Shown: positions 45,542 to 54,085, counted from the first letter of the stretch. The stretch: DNA of 64,000 bases from Rhizobium sp. BT04 (GCF_030053135.1 NZ_CP125652.1:4396501-4460500), one strand, 5' to 3'. The notes: a model not told the origin generated them from the letters alone. Numbers and translations: made by a program.

Positions 45542-46504
45542 ATGAAGAGTTCGATCGTTGAAAGCCGGCAATCCTGGTTTATGCGCAATCGCATGACCGT
45601 TCTGACGGTCGTCATCGTCGCAGCCTATGCGCTCTTCATCCAATGGTTCTGGGGGTGGCCTGTCATCATCAGGCAGTGGGCCGATGTCGGCGCCGGCCCG
45701 GTGATCGGGGCGCTGGTCCTCCTGACGAGCACCTATTTCCTGCGCACCTGGCGCATTTATGATTATTTTCCGAAGGAGACGGCCGGCCGGTTCACGGTTC
45801 TCTTCCGCGTCACGCAGATCCACAATCTGTTGAACATCATGCTGCCCTTCCGCACCGGCGAGACCAGCTTTCCGCTGTTGATGCGCACGGAGTTCGGCAT
45901 TCCGCTGACGCGCGGAACCTCGGCGCTGTTCGTCATGCGGTTGCTCGATCTGCACGCGCTTGTGGCTGCCGCCGGTATCGGTTTTGCCGTCGCTGCCGCC
46001 AATCCGATCGTGGCCTGGTCGCTCTGGACGGGTTTTCTGCTGCTGCCGGTCGCGGCTTTCGCCGCCCGTAAACCGCTGCTGCGCCTGGCCGCCAGGCTGC
46101 TGCCCGATAAGGCGCAGAAATTCGTCGTCGAGATCGAAAACGGCTTGCCGCTCGATGCCATCGCCTTTGCCCGCGCCTGGGCGATGACCATCGTCAACTG
46201 GCTGGTCAAGGTAATGGTGCTGGCCTGGGCGCTCGGCCTGATGGGCGTGCTGCCGATGGCGGCAAGCTTCGGCGGTGCGCTTGGCGGCGAGCTCTCCTCG
46301 GTGCTGCCGGTGCATGCGCCGGGCGGCGTCGGCACCTATCCGGCCGGCATCACCGCCGGCGCCATTGCCTTGGGCGCCTCGAGCGAGCGACTGGCTCTGG
46401 CGGCGCTGGCGCAGGCGAGCGTCAATGCCCACCTGTTGATCATCGTCTCGGCGCTCACCGGCACGGCGATCTCACTGCCGCTCGGGCGTCGCGCCAAGCT
46501 CTGA
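45542..46504 (+). CDS. Lysylphosphatidylglycerol-synthase-TM/UPF0104 flippase-like protein
   Basis: 320 aa from the ATG at 45542 (GAGGAAT upstream; the ORF opens at 45239). Multi-pass protein of the UPF0104/AglD-like family (LLNIMLPFRTGETSFPLL and VLPVHAPGGVGTYPAGI are family landmarks). It is divergent from the rgt-like cluster with 180 bp between. It may flip the polyprenyl-phosphate donor or a lipid, and it occupies a position where rgtF was described in related rhizobia, but I do not assign that symbol. The 3' end overlaps the convergent sigma-factor gene by 33 bp. Confidence 0.8.
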   Translation: MKSSIVESRQSWFMRNRMTVLTVVIVAAYALFIQWFWGWPVIIRQWADVGAGPVIGALVLLTSTYFLRTWRIYDYFPKETAGRFTVLFRVTQIHNLLNIMLPFRTGETSFPLLMRTEFGIPLTRGTSALFVMRLLDLHALVAAAGIGFAVAAANPIVAWSLWTGFLLLPVAAFAARKPLLRLAARLLPDKAQKFVVEIENGLPLDAIAFARAWAMTIVNWLVKVMVLAWALGLMGVLPMAASFGGALGGELSSVLPVHAPGGVGTYPAGITAGAIALGASSERLALAALAQASVNAHLLIIVSALTGTAISLPLGRRAKL

Positions 46505-47710
46505 AATCCGCTTTCTCAGAAACGCCTGCTCCGGCTCCTGCCGGCAGAGCGACAGCGCCGTTTCATAGGCCGCGATCGCCTCTTGCCTCCGGCCAAGACG
46601 GCGCAGGAAGTCGGCGCGCGCCGAATGGGCGAGGTGATAGGCCTGCAGCTCTCGGCGGAGAATGGCGTCGATCAGATCCAGCCCCTTGGCCGGTCCTTCC
46701 GCCATCGCGATCGCCACGGCGCGGTTGAGTTCGACGATCGCCGAGGGCTGTGCGGCCAGAAGCAGATCGTAATAGAAGGCGATCCGCCGCCAATCGGTCT
46801 CCTCGGCGGTGGGCGCCCTGGCATGCTCGGCGGCGATCGCCGCCTGCAGCGTATAGCTGCCGATCTCTCCGGTCCGCATCGCCTCGGCAAGCAGCGCCAG
46901 GCCTTCGGTAATCTTCGCGCGATCCCAGAGCGAGCGGTCCTGATCGGCCAGCAGCACCAGCGATCCCTGCTCACTGCTGCGGGCGGAACGGCGGGAATCC
47001 TGCAGCAGTAGCAGCGCCAGCAGGCCGAAAACGTCGGGATGCGGCAGCAGCTGGAGAAGCAGCCGTGCGAGCCGTATCGCCTCTTCGCTCAGCTCGGCGC
47101 GGACCACATCTTCACCCGAAGAGGCCGAATAACCTTCGTTGAAGACGAGATAGATAACGTGCAGCACCTGGTCGAGCCGCGCAGGCAGCGCCTCGCGGGC
47201 GGGCACCTCGTAAGGGATGTTCGCCGCCCGGATCCTGCCTTTGGCACGCACGATCCGCTGTGCCACCGTCGGCGCCGGAACAAGGAAGGCATGGGCGATC
47301 TCTTCGGTGGTCAGCCCGCAGATTTCCCGAAGCGCCATCGCCATCTGCGCATCGGCGGGAATGGTGGGATGACAGCAGGTGAAGATCAGCCGCAGCATGT
47401 CGTCCTCGATCGGTTCCATATCGCCGATCTCCCTGGCATCCGGCGTGTAGAGGCTGTCCTCGATGTGGTGCTGCGAAGCCTCGAAGCGCGCCCGCCGCCT
47501 TATCGTATCAATCGCCTTAAAACGTCCCGTCGAAACCAGCCAGGCGAAGGGATTGCCGGGAATGCCGTCCGCCGGCCACGTCCGTGCGGCCGCCGCAAAG
47601 GCGTCGTGGAGCGCTTCCTCGGCCCGATCGAAATCGCCAAGCAGGCGGATCAGCGTCGCCAGCACCCGGCGCGACTGCGTTCGGTAGATTTCCTCGATCA
47701 CGCTTTCCAA
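46472..47710 (-). CDS. ECF42-type RNA polymerase sigma factor with TPR/DUF6596 C-terminus
   Basis: 412 aa. Regions sigma2 (about 10-75: RRVLATLIRLLGDFDRAEEALHDAF) and sigma4 (about 110-170: LTTEEIAHAFLVPAPTVAQRIVRAKGRIR) are followed by a long C-terminal helical TPR-like/DUF6596 domain (about 180-412) typical of ECF42. In that family no anti-sigma factor is adjacent and the C-terminus is needed for activity. It lies 8 bp after three DGPF/YciI genes, exactly the conserved ECF42 neighbourhood. The start is uncertain (TTG 47710 or GTG 47701). Confidence 0.9.
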   Translation of the reverse strand: MESVIEEIYRTQSRRVLATLIRLLGDFDRAEEALHDAFAAAARTWPADGIPGNPFAWLVSTGRFKAIDTIRRRARFEASQHHIEDSLYTPDAREIGDMEPIEDDMLRLIFTCCHPTIPADAQMAMALREICGLTTEEIAHAFLVPAPTVAQRIVRAKGRIRAANIPYEVPAREALPARLDQVLHVIYLVFNEGYSASSGEDVVRAELSEEAIRLARLLLQLLPHPDVFGLLALLLLQDSRRSARSSEQGSLVLLADQDRSLWDRAKITEGLALLAEAMRTGEIGSYTLQAAIAAEHARAPTAEETDWRRIAFYYDLLLAAQPSAIVELNRAVAIAMAEGPAKGLDLIDAILRRELQAYHLAHSARADFLRRLGRRQEAIAAYETALSLCRQEPEQAFLRKRISELGATPERQ

Positions 47711-47718
47711 GGGGCACC

Positions 47719-48078
47719 TCAGTCCGGCAGGGTCAGCATTCTTACGGGCCTGAGTTCGACGGCGCCGAAACGCGCCGAAGGAATCCGCCCGGCAATCTCC
47801 CTGGCCTTCTCGATCCCAGGCGCCTCGATGACGTAGAAACCGGCCAGATGCTCCTTCGTTTCGACATAGGGGCCGTCGGTGACCGACAGCCTGTTGTCTC
47901 GAACACGCAGCACGGTCGCCTCGTCCGGCATCGCAAGTGCATCGGCATGGATCATGATGCCGTCGCGACGCAACTCCGCGTCGAAGGCGAAATGCGCCTT
48001 GATGAGCTCATCGGTCTCTGCCGAGGTCAGTGTGCCGTCGGTGTCGGCGCAATTGTAGATCAGGCAGATGTAGCGCAT
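47719..48078 (-). CDS. YciI/DGPF-family protein (DGPY variant)
   Basis: 119 aa. The family motif reads SVTDGPYVETKEHLAGF, so the Phe of DGPF is Tyr; otherwise the fold core (RYICLIYN at the start, FYVIEAPG) is normal. It is third of three tandem family members and directly precedes the ECF42 sigma factor. The biochemical role of these small dimeric alpha-beta proteins in ECF42 systems is unknown. Confidence 0.9.
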   Translation of the reverse strand: MRYICLIYNCADTDGTLTSAETDELIKAHFAFDAELRRDGIMIHADALAMPDEATVLRVRDNRLSVTDGPYVETKEHLAGFYVIEAPGIEKAREIAGRIPSARFGAVELRPVRMLTLPD

Positions 48079-48081
48079 GGT

Positions 48082-48441
48082 TCAGCACTCCTCCTTGATC
48101 GAATAGGCCGGCCGCACCTCGATCGAGCCGTAGCGCGCCACGGGAAAGGTGGCGGCGATTGTGGTTGCCTCTTCCATGTCTTTTGCCTCGATCAGCACGA
48201 AGCCGCCGAGATGTTCCTTGATTTCGGCGAAGGGGCCATCGGTCGCCGTCACCGCATTGTTGCGGACCCTGACCGTCACGGCCGTTGCGGGCTCACGCAG
48301 CGCCAGCGCCACCAGCAGGTGGCCGCTGTCGCGCAGCCTGTCATCGTTGATGATCGAATCCTGCGTCAGCTTTTCGCCGTCCTCGGCGGAAATGGCATTG
48401 ATTTTTGCGGTTTCGAACCAGACCTGACAGAGATATTTCAT
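48082..48441 (-). CDS. YciI/DGPF-family protein
   Basis: 119 aa from the ATG at 48441. It begins MKYLCQVWF, as does its upstream paralogue, and carries TATDGPFAEIKEHLGGF with the intact DGPF motif. A 32-bp identical sequence at its 5' end and that of the paralogue indicates a recent duplication or gene conversion. Middle gene of the DGPF-DGPF-DGPF-ECF42 operon. Confidence 0.9.
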   Translation of the reverse strand: MKYLCQVWFETAKINAISAEDGEKLTQDSIINDDRLRDSGHLLVALALREPATAVTVRVRNNAVTATDGPFAEIKEHLGGFVLIEAKDMEEATTIAATFPVARYGSIEVRPAYSIKEEC

Positions 48442-48444
48442 CGC
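48413..48444. repeat. 32-bp exact repeat, copy 1 (5' end of DGPF gene)
   Basis: Identical to 48783-48814 and covers the start codon and first eight or so codons of two tandem DGPF genes. It indicates recent duplication or conversion in an otherwise diverged pair. Confidence 0.85.
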
Positions 48445-48451
48445 CGTCTCC

Positions 48452-48811
48452 TCACGTTTGCTTGCCGAAGACATGAATGGGCCGCACCTCGATCGCGCCG
48501 AGCTTGGCAAGCGGGATGCCGGCGGCAACGCGGATCGCTTCGTTGAGATCCTTTGCCTCGATCAGGATGAAGCCGCCGAGCGCCTCCTTCGTCTCGGCGA
48601 AGGGACCGTCCGTCACCGACATCTCGCCAGCCCGCACCCGCACGGTCACCGCCGCCTTCGGCGGCTGCAGCGCCTGGGCGACGATCATATGGCCGCTTTC
48701 GACGAGGTCCTTGTCATAGTTCCAGGAATTGGTGTCGAGTTCGGCCTTCTCCTCTTGCGCCATGGCGTCGAGTATCCCGCCATCGAACCAGACCTGACAG
48801 AGATATTTCAT
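48452..48811 (-). CDS. YciI/DGPF-family protein
   Basis: 119 aa with the MKYLCQVWFDGG start and the intact SVTDGPFAETKEALGGF motif. It is first gene of the DGPF-ECF42 operon, so the operon promoter should lie between 48812 and 48965. Same length as both neighbours, consistent with tandem duplication. Confidence 0.9.
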   Translation of the reverse strand: MKYLCQVWFDGGILDAMAQEEKAELDTNSWNYDKDLVESGHMIVAQALQPPKAAVTVRVRAGEMSVTDGPFAETKEALGGFILIEAKDLNEAIRVAAGIPLAKLGAIEVRPIHVFGKQT

Positions 48812-48814
48812 CGC
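48783..48814. repeat. 32-bp exact repeat, copy 2 (5' end of first DGPF gene)
   Basis: Identical to 48413-48444, at the same position relative to the start codon of the first DGPF gene. Confidence 0.85.
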
Positions 48815-48965
48815 AGACAGCCTCCTTGCGAGCGTTCATAACCCTGGACGACCGAGCTTCGCGCATTTCGACAGCCGCGGAAAAAATCTTTTGTGCCGGT
48901 CCGGTGTCGAAATCGCAAGGCAGCGCTCGACAAGGCTTCGTCGAAACCTGTCGAGGAGAATGGCA

Positions 48966-49181
48966 ATGAGTATTCTCGAAATCGCCCTGGCAAACCAGAT
49001 CTGGGCGCGCCGCCGTGAAAAGCGCCAACTGGGGCTGGACGATACCGATGCGCTGAAGGTTCTCCAGCGTATCGCATTCGTCATCGTAGCCTTCACCCTG
49101 CTGATTTCAGGGTTGAACCTTGTCGCCGGCAGGCCGCAGATGCTGGCGGACGGCTCGGCGTCTGTTGTGGCAGGCAGATGA
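48966..49181 (+). CDS. Small membrane protein, hypothetical
   Basis: 71 aa from the ATG at 48966 with GGAG upstream. Charged N-terminal half (ANQIWARRREKRQLGLDDTDALKV), one membrane segment (about 38-56: RIAFVIVAFTLLISGLNLVAG) and a short tail. No family recognised. It is divergent from the DGPF-ECF42 operon and convergent with amn. Confidence 0.55.
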   Translation: MSILEIALANQIWARRREKRQLGLDDTDALKVLQRIAFVIVAFTLLISGLNLVAGRPQMLADGSASVVAGR

Positions 49182-49190
49182 GGAAACGGC

Positions 49191-50693
49191 CTATTGGAAG
49201 GCCGTTTCGAAAAAGCTGCGCAGCTTGCGTGAATGCAGCGCTTCCTTCGGCATGGCGGCAAGCTTCTGCACGGCGCGGATGCCGATCTGCAGATGCTGGT
49301 TGACCTGCGTGCGGTAGAAGGCCGTCGCCATGCCCGGCAGCTTCAATTCGCCGTGCAACGGCTTGTCGGAGACGCAGAGCAGCGTGCCGTAGGGCACGCG
49401 GAAGCGGAAGCCATTGGCGGCGATCGTCGCCGATTCCATGTCGAGCGCGATGGCACGCGCCTGGGAGAGCCGCTTCACCGGCCCGCGCTGGTCGCGCAAT
49501 TCCCAATTGCGGTTGTCAATCGTGCCGACGGTGCCGGTGCGCATGATGCGCTTCAGCTCGAAACCCTCATAGCCGGTGATTTCGGCAACGGCGGCTTCCA
49601 GCGCCACCTGCACTTCGGCGAGCGCCGGGATCGGCACCCAGACCGGCAGGTCGTCGTCGAGAACATGGTCCTCGCGCATATAGGCATGGGCGAGGACATA
49701 ATCGCCGAGCCGCTGGCTGTTGCGGAGACCGGCGCAGTGGCCGAGCATCAGCCAGGCATGCGGGCGCAGCACGGCAACGTGGTCGGTGATCGTCTTGGCA
49801 TTGGACGGACCGACGCCGATATTGATCATGGTGATCCCGGCATGGCCCTTCTTTTTCAGATGGTATGCCGGCATCTGCGGCAGGCGGGTGAGGGCGGAAT
49901 CCGTTTCCGGCGCGTTCGAGCCGGGCAGGGTGACGAGATTGCCGGGCTCGACGAAGGCAGTATAGCCTTCGCCGCCCTCGGCCATCAGCTTCCGCGCCCA
50001 GCCGCAGAATTCATCGATATAGAACTGGTAGTTCGTAAACAGCACGAAATTCTGGAAATGCTCGGCATGCGTCGCCGTATAATGCGACAGACGGGCGAGC
50101 GAATAATCGATGCGTTGCGCGGTGAACGGCGCCAGCGGCGAGGGCTCTCCCGGCGGCGGGATATATTCGCCATTGGCGATCTCGTCATCGGTGGTGTTGA
50201 GGTCGGGCGTGTCGAAGATATCGCGCATCGGAACGTCGATGAAGGCGTTGGTCGATGCTTCCACATGTGCACCCTCGCCGAAGGCGAAGTGCAAGGGGAT
50301 CGGCGTCGTCGATTCCGAGACGATGACAGGAACATTGTGGCTCTTCATCAAGAGCGCCAGCTGCTCCTTCAGGTAATGCTTGAAGAGCTTCGGCCGGGTG
50401 ACTGTCGTCGTATAGATGCCCGGTGCCGTGACATGACCATAGGAAAGCCGCGAATCGACATGGCCGAAGCTTGTCGTCTCGATGCTGACCTGCGGATAGA
50501 AAGCGCGGTAGCGCGAGGAGATCGGCGCGCCCTGTGCGAGTTCGGTGAAGCTCTGGATCAGGAACGCCGTATTGCGCTCGTAAAGCGCCGTCAGCGCTTC
50601 CACGGCCTTGGCGGGATCATCAAAACTCTCAGGCTGGAAAGGGGGCGGTGAGGATATGTCGAGCGGCGACAAAGGGGAGATTCGTTTGTTCAT
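49191..50693 (-). CDS. amn: AMP nucleosidase
   Basis: 500 aa, the usual length. An N-terminal amn-specific domain (about 1-180) is followed by a nucleoside-phosphorylase-like C-terminal domain (about 265-480; GVGPSNAKTITDHVAVLRPHAWLMLGHCAGL). It hydrolyses AMP to adenine and ribose 5-phosphate and thus helps set adenylate levels. It is monocistronic, its stop is close to the convergent small membrane protein, and its start follows an AT-rich upstream region (50694-50834). Confidence 0.95.
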   Translation of the reverse strand: MNKRISPLSPLDISSPPPFQPESFDDPAKAVEALTALYERNTAFLIQSFTELAQGAPISSRYRAFYPQVSIETTSFGHVDSRLSYGHVTAPGIYTTTVTRPKLFKHYLKEQLALLMKSHNVPVIVSESTTPIPLHFAFGEGAHVEASTNAFIDVPMRDIFDTPDLNTTDDEIANGEYIPPPGEPSPLAPFTAQRIDYSLARLSHYTATHAEHFQNFVLFTNYQFYIDEFCGWARKLMAEGGEGYTAFVEPGNLVTLPGSNAPETDSALTRLPQMPAYHLKKKGHAGITMINIGVGPSNAKTITDHVAVLRPHAWLMLGHCAGLRNSQRLGDYVLAHAYMREDHVLDDDLPVWVPIPALAEVQVALEAAVAEITGYEGFELKRIMRTGTVGTIDNRNWELRDQRGPVKRLSQARAIALDMESATIAANGFRFRVPYGTLLCVSDKPLHGELKLPGMATAFYRTQVNQHLQIGIRAVQKLAAMPKEALHSRKLRSFFETAFQ

Positions 50694-50834
50694 GACGCAT
50701 TATAGAGAGTTGTTTTTGACAAGCAAACGACGCGCGCCAGCGGAATCCGATTATTTTATCTTGCCCGTCTGATGCGAATGCCTGTCGCCTAAAAGTGCGC
50801 AGCAGTTTGGGACAACGATGTGCATAAATCAAAG

Positions 50835-51014
50835 TTACTGCACCGATGGCGCGCAGAAGTTGCCGTTTCTCTCCAGGCAGGTATAGCTCGCGCCGAAATG
50901 CGACTGGGCGCCGCCGCCGCCTTTGTGCACCACGACGGCTGAAAATGTGATTGCGAAGATCGCCGCAAACAGCGTGATGATGCTGAAGCGTCTTGCCAGA
51001 ATATAGATGTTCAT
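50835..51014 (-). CDS. Small hypothetical secreted/membrane protein
   Basis: 59 aa from the ATG at 51014 (GGGGGTAAGG upstream). N-terminal hydrophobic segment (about 11-29), then a short tail with two Cys (YTCLERNGNFCAPS) that could form a disulfide in the periplasm. No family recognised; assigned on ribosome-binding site and codon use only. Confidence 0.45.
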   Translation of the reverse strand: MNIYILARRFSIITLFAAIFAITFSAVVVHKGGGGAQSHFGASYTCLERNGNFCAPSVQ

Positions 51015-51281
51015 CGCCTTACCCCCGATACGCACTTCATCGTGGCATGAGTTTTGCCATGCGACGGCTGAACGAGTGCTGAGATACCGGTTCATCCACC
51101 GTTCAGCTTGCGAGGCAGGCTCGGCTAGGTTGCGGAGAGGAGCGGTAAGCGGCCGTCGGGGAGTCGACGCCATTCGGCCCCGCCGTGTGGCTTAGCGGAG
51201 GGGCCGTAAAGGGCTTCGAAGCATGCCGACGCGCGGCTGCTTCTGCGTTCGAGATAAGCGTTGCGCAGGCATCCTATAACC
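51015..51281. other. Non-coding spacer
   Basis: About 270 bp between two minus-strand genes. No supported ORF, repeat or regulatory palindrome was noticed. Confidence 0.5.
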
Positions 51282-51620
51282 TCAGAGCCGCGTCCAGGTC
51301 TGCGACTTGCAGAGGATCTTCATCACGCAGCCCTGCATCCTCAGCGAATCGCCGGAAATCTTGCCGGAGCCGCTATAGGTTTTCTCGGCGGCCGGGTCGG
51401 TGATCTCGCCGGCATAGCTGCCGTCGGTTCCGGCAAGCGTGCCGATCTTCCGGCCGGCATATTTGCCGGTCTTCAGCGTCACGCAATAACTGCCGCCGCA
51501 GGATGCGATCACCGCCGTATCGCCGGCGGCCGTCTTCCACTTGCCGACGATCGGCTCCTCGGCATGCGCGATACCCGCGATCACTGTCATGGCTGCGGCG
51601 AGAACGAAGCTGCGGATCAT
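51282..51620 (-). CDS. DUF2147-family secreted protein
   Basis: 112 aa from the ATG at 51620 (GGAGGAAAAG upstream; the ORF runs on to 51839 without family similarity). Signal peptide with cleavage after AHA (about residue 22). The mature domain has the DUF2147 pattern EPIVGKWKT, GGSYCVTLKTGKYAGRKIGTL and SGSGKISGDSLRMQGC with Cys residues. A periplasmic protein of unknown role. Confidence 0.85.
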   Translation of the reverse strand: MIRSFVLAAAMTVIAGIAHAEEPIVGKWKTAAGDTAVIASCGGSYCVTLKTGKYAGRKIGTLAGTDGSYAGEITDPAAEKTYSGSGKISGDSLRMQGCVMKILCKSQTWTRL

Positions 51621-52064
51621 CTTTTCCTCCATGATGTCATTGATCGGTCGCGAAAATAACTGACGCGAACGTAAAGGTAAATACGTGCGGCCGCTTCCCT
51701 GAATCTGGGGGAAAAAGGCAAGAAAAAAGCCGTCTGGCGAACGTGCAGCGATGTCGCTTGCTGATTTCATGATGAACGATCCCTTTATTTTCAAATCTGA
51801 ATCTTTCGTAAAATTGAAGCCGAAATCCTTAATTTGCAAGGCATCCGATGTTTAACAAAAAACCAAATTTACCAAGCATTTGCACTTTGTTTGTCTCAAA
51901 TTAATCATGCATTTTAGGCGTTTTTTGAAAGCCGTTTGGCATAGTGAACCCATCAAACGAGCGGGGCAAACCCGCCGGACCGCAAGGGCCGCAAGCCGCG
52001 ATAGACGGCAACGCCCGGAGGTAAAACAGGGTAAGTCATAAACAGGCTAACAGGGATAAAACCG
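51621..52064. other. 444-bp intergenic region with AT-rich promoter and structured leader
   Basis: No gene. The stretch 51760-51940 is AT-rich. The stretch 51961-52009 is GC-rich and folds into three consecutive hairpins just upstream of the Sel1-like gene (listed separately). Confidence 0.5.
51961..52009 (+). promoter_or_regulatory. Three tandem hairpins in the leader of the Sel1-like gene
   Basis: H1 is GCGGG-GCAAA-CCCGC (51961-51975). H2 is CGGACC-GCAA-GGGCCG with one mismatch and a GNRA loop (51976-51991). H3 is GCCG...CGGC (51995-52009). They lie 55 bp before the start codon with a GGAGG between. A structured 5' leader is likely. The GGGCAAACC and GNRA elements recall GEMM-I riboswitches, but the overall fold does not match. 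Confidence 0.4.
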
Positions 52065-52331
52065 ATGGCACGCTTTGAAATGCACAATGCTGAAACGGCC
52101 ACCATGGGTGGCGACAACAACGCCGATGTCTTCTGCGAAATGGGTCTGATGTATGCGACCGGCCGCGGCTGCGACATCGATCTCGTCGCTGCCCACAAGT
52201 GGCTGAACATCGCCGCTATCAAGGGCAACGATCGCGCCGCCGAGCTTCGTGCCGACGTGGCCGCCGCCATGGACAAGATGCAGCTCGTCGCAGCGCTGCG
52301 CGCCGCCCGCGAGTGGATGACGGTTCACTGA
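52065..52331 (+). CDS. Small Sel1-repeat-like protein
   Basis: 88 aa. Contains one and a half Sel1/TPR-like helical repeats (DVFCEMGLMYATGRGCDIDLVAAHKWLNIAAIKGNDRAAELRADV) without a signal peptide, so probably cytoplasmic. Single-repeat proteins of this kind are common in rhizobia, with no known function. The long structured leader and the strong terminator downstream suggest an independently regulated, well-expressed transcript. Confidence 0.8.
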   Translation: MARFEMHNAETATMGGDNNADVFCEMGLMYATGRGCDIDLVAAHKWLNIAAIKGNDRAAELRADVAAAMDKMQLVAALRAAREWMTVH

Positions 52332-52415
52332 AACCGTCTCCAGCTAACATTTCGACAGGAATAACAACCTCGAAAGAGGGGGCTGGCGGGGCGCTTTGGA
52401 CGGGGCCGATGCCAG

Positions 52416-52465
52416 GAGAAGGGAACCGCGGCCGGATCCTCCACCGGGCGCGGTTCTTCTGTTTT
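52416..52465 (+). terminator. Terminator after the Sel1-like gene
   Basis: GAACCGCG (52423-52430) pairs with CGCGGTTC (52449-52456), extended by AGAAG/CTTCT on the outside, and is followed by GTTTTAT. It ends the Sel1-like transcript about 90 bp after its stop and precedes the convergent aminotransferase. Confidence 0.7.
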
Positions 52466-53579
52466 ATCGGGTGACATTCTTCAGCACCTGCGGCAGCGCT
52501 TCTTCGACGAGTGCCATATCCGCCTCAGGCCCGACGCTGACGCGGATGCAGCGGTTGAGCGGCGCCACACCGGGCATGCGGATGAAGACGCCGTGCTCCA
52601 TCAGGCCATCGACGATCGCCCGTGCGTACACGCCGTCGCGGCCGGCGTCGATCGCCACGAAATTCGTCGCCGAGGGCAGGGGCTCAAGACCGTTCGCCCG
52701 GGCAATGCCGCCGATCCGCTCCCTCGCTGCGTGGATTTTGCCGACCACCTCGGCGAGATAGGCCTGGTCCTTGAGGGCGGCGAGTGCTGCTGCCGTCGCC
52801 AGCCGGTTCATGCCGAAATGATTGCGGATCTTGTCGAAGGCCCGCGCCGTGCCCGGCGTCGAGATCACATAACCGATGCGTGCGCCGGCAAGCCCGTAGG
52901 CCTTGGAGAAAGTGCGGGTGCGAACGACGTTCGGCAGTTCGATCAGTGAGGCGATCGACGGCAGCGACCCTGCCGGCCCGGTTTCGCTATAGGCCTCGTC
53001 GAGCACCAGCAGCGTCGTCTCGGGCAGCGCCCGGGCGAAGGCGACGATGCTCTCGGCATCCCACCAGCTTCCCATCGGATTGTCGGGATTGGCGAAATAG
53101 ACGAGCGACGCATTCTCGCGCTTCACGGCATCGAGCAGGCCGTCGAGGTCCTCGCGGTCGTTGGCGTAGGGAACGCTCACCAGCCGGCCGCCGAAACCGG
53201 TGACATGGAAGTTGAAGGTCGGGTAGGCGCCGAGCGAGGTGACGACGGGTGCACCCGGCTCGATCACCAAGCGGACGATCTGGCCGAGCAATTCGTCGAT
53301 GCCGCTGCCGATGGCGATATTGGCGGCCGAGACGCCGAGATGGGCGCCTAGCGCTTGCCTCAGCGCGAAATTCTCCGGATCATTGTATTTCCAGATATTG
53401 CCGGCTTCCTCGCGCATCGCCGCAAACACCGAAGGGGCCGGGCCGAAGCCGTTCTCATTGGCGCCGATGCGCGCGAGAACGGCCAGTCCGCGCTGGCGCT
53501 CGATCGCCTCGGGGCCGACGAAGGGAACTGTGGTGGGCAGGGCGCTGGCGAGGGGGGTGAAGCGCGAAAAGGCGGACAT
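52464..53579 (-). CDS. PLP-dependent aminotransferase (HisC-like, fold type I)
   Basis: 371 aa from the ATG at 53579; the ORF opens at 53645. Landmarks: IGANENGFGPAP at the N-terminus, YNDPENFALRQAL, GSGIDELL, the Asp/Tyr pair in DEAYSETG, and the Schiff-base Lys in TFSKAYGLAGARIGY. It resembles histidinol-phosphate aminotransferase and related enzymes used for histidine, aromatic amino acids or antibiotics. With no his neighbours, the substrate is not assigned. Confidence 0.88.
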   Translation of the reverse strand: MSAFSRFTPLASALPTTVPFVGPEAIERQRGLAVLARIGANENGFGPAPSVFAAMREEAGNIWKYNDPENFALRQALGAHLGVSAANIAIGSGIDELLGQIVRLVIEPGAPVVTSLGAYPTFNFHVTGFGGRLVSVPYANDREDLDGLLDAVKRENASLVYFANPDNPMGSWWDAESIVAFARALPETTLLVLDEAYSETGPAGSLPSIASLIELPNVVRTRTFSKAYGLAGARIGYVISTPGTARAFDKIRNHFGMNRLATAAALAALKDQAYLAEVVGKIHAARERIGGIARANGLEPLPSATNFVAIDAGRDGVYARAIVDGLMEHGVFIRMPGVAPLNRCIRVSVGPEADMALVEEALPQVLKNVTR

Positions 53580-53683
53580 GCGAAGGCAGTTTCCCGGGCA
53601 TATTGACAATTGACGAAACAATAGGCCCGGGCCCGGCCAACGCAAGCAAGATTATTTCTGCAGCAAGCCTGTTACGGGACGGT

Positions 53684-54085
53684 TCACGCCCTGAAGATCG
53701 GCGCGCGCCGGGCGGCGATCGCTTCCATGTTGCCGACGAGGAAATCGGTGCGGACGACGCGGCGCAGGACCTCGGGGTCCATGATGTTGATGAACCGCAC
53801 GCCGATGCGTTCCTTATGGCGGTAGACCTCGGCGCAGCCGATCCGATAGGCGAGGCCGAGAATGTTGAGATAATAATGCTTCGGCAGACCGGCCGTGGTC
53901 GACACGATGAACGTCGCGCCGCCCTGCGAGATATCGATGATCTCGGCGCTTCGCATGGAGACGCCGGTGAGGCACGGCCGGACGGCGACGATGCGGGCTG
54001 GCCGCTTGACGCTGAACTCTTCCCAACGCAGGTCGTAGATAGCGGACTTGACCGTGGCAAGGTGGGTGGCGCGGAGCATAGTCAT
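53684..54085 (-). CDS. PilZ-domain protein (predicted c-di-GMP binding)
   Basis: 133 aa single PilZ domain. The first motif reads KRPAR, so only the second Arg of RxxxR is kept, while the second motif DISQGGA matches D/NxSxxG. Such proteins bind cyclic di-GMP and affect motility, exopolysaccharide or pilus functions; the incomplete first motif makes binding uncertain. A perfect palindrome lies about 60-75 bp upstream. Confidence 0.8.
   Translation of the reverse strand: MTMLRATHLATVKSAIYDLRWEEFSVKRPARIVAVRPCLTGVSMRSAEIIDISQGGATFIVSTTAGLPKHYYLNILGLAYRIGCAEVYRHKERIGVRFINIMDPEVLRRVVRTDFLVGNMEAIAARRAPIFRA

Noticed and set aside
49233..50651. 472-codon + strand frame across amn
   Set aside because: Shadow frame rich in Arg/Asp/Gly; AMP nucleosidase on the minus strand is unambiguous.
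51961..52030. GEMM-I (c-di-GMP) riboswitch
   Set aside because: GGGCAAACC and a GNRA loop are present, but GGGCAAACC is consumed in a local hairpin and the downstream GACGCAAAGCC and receptor elements do not align.
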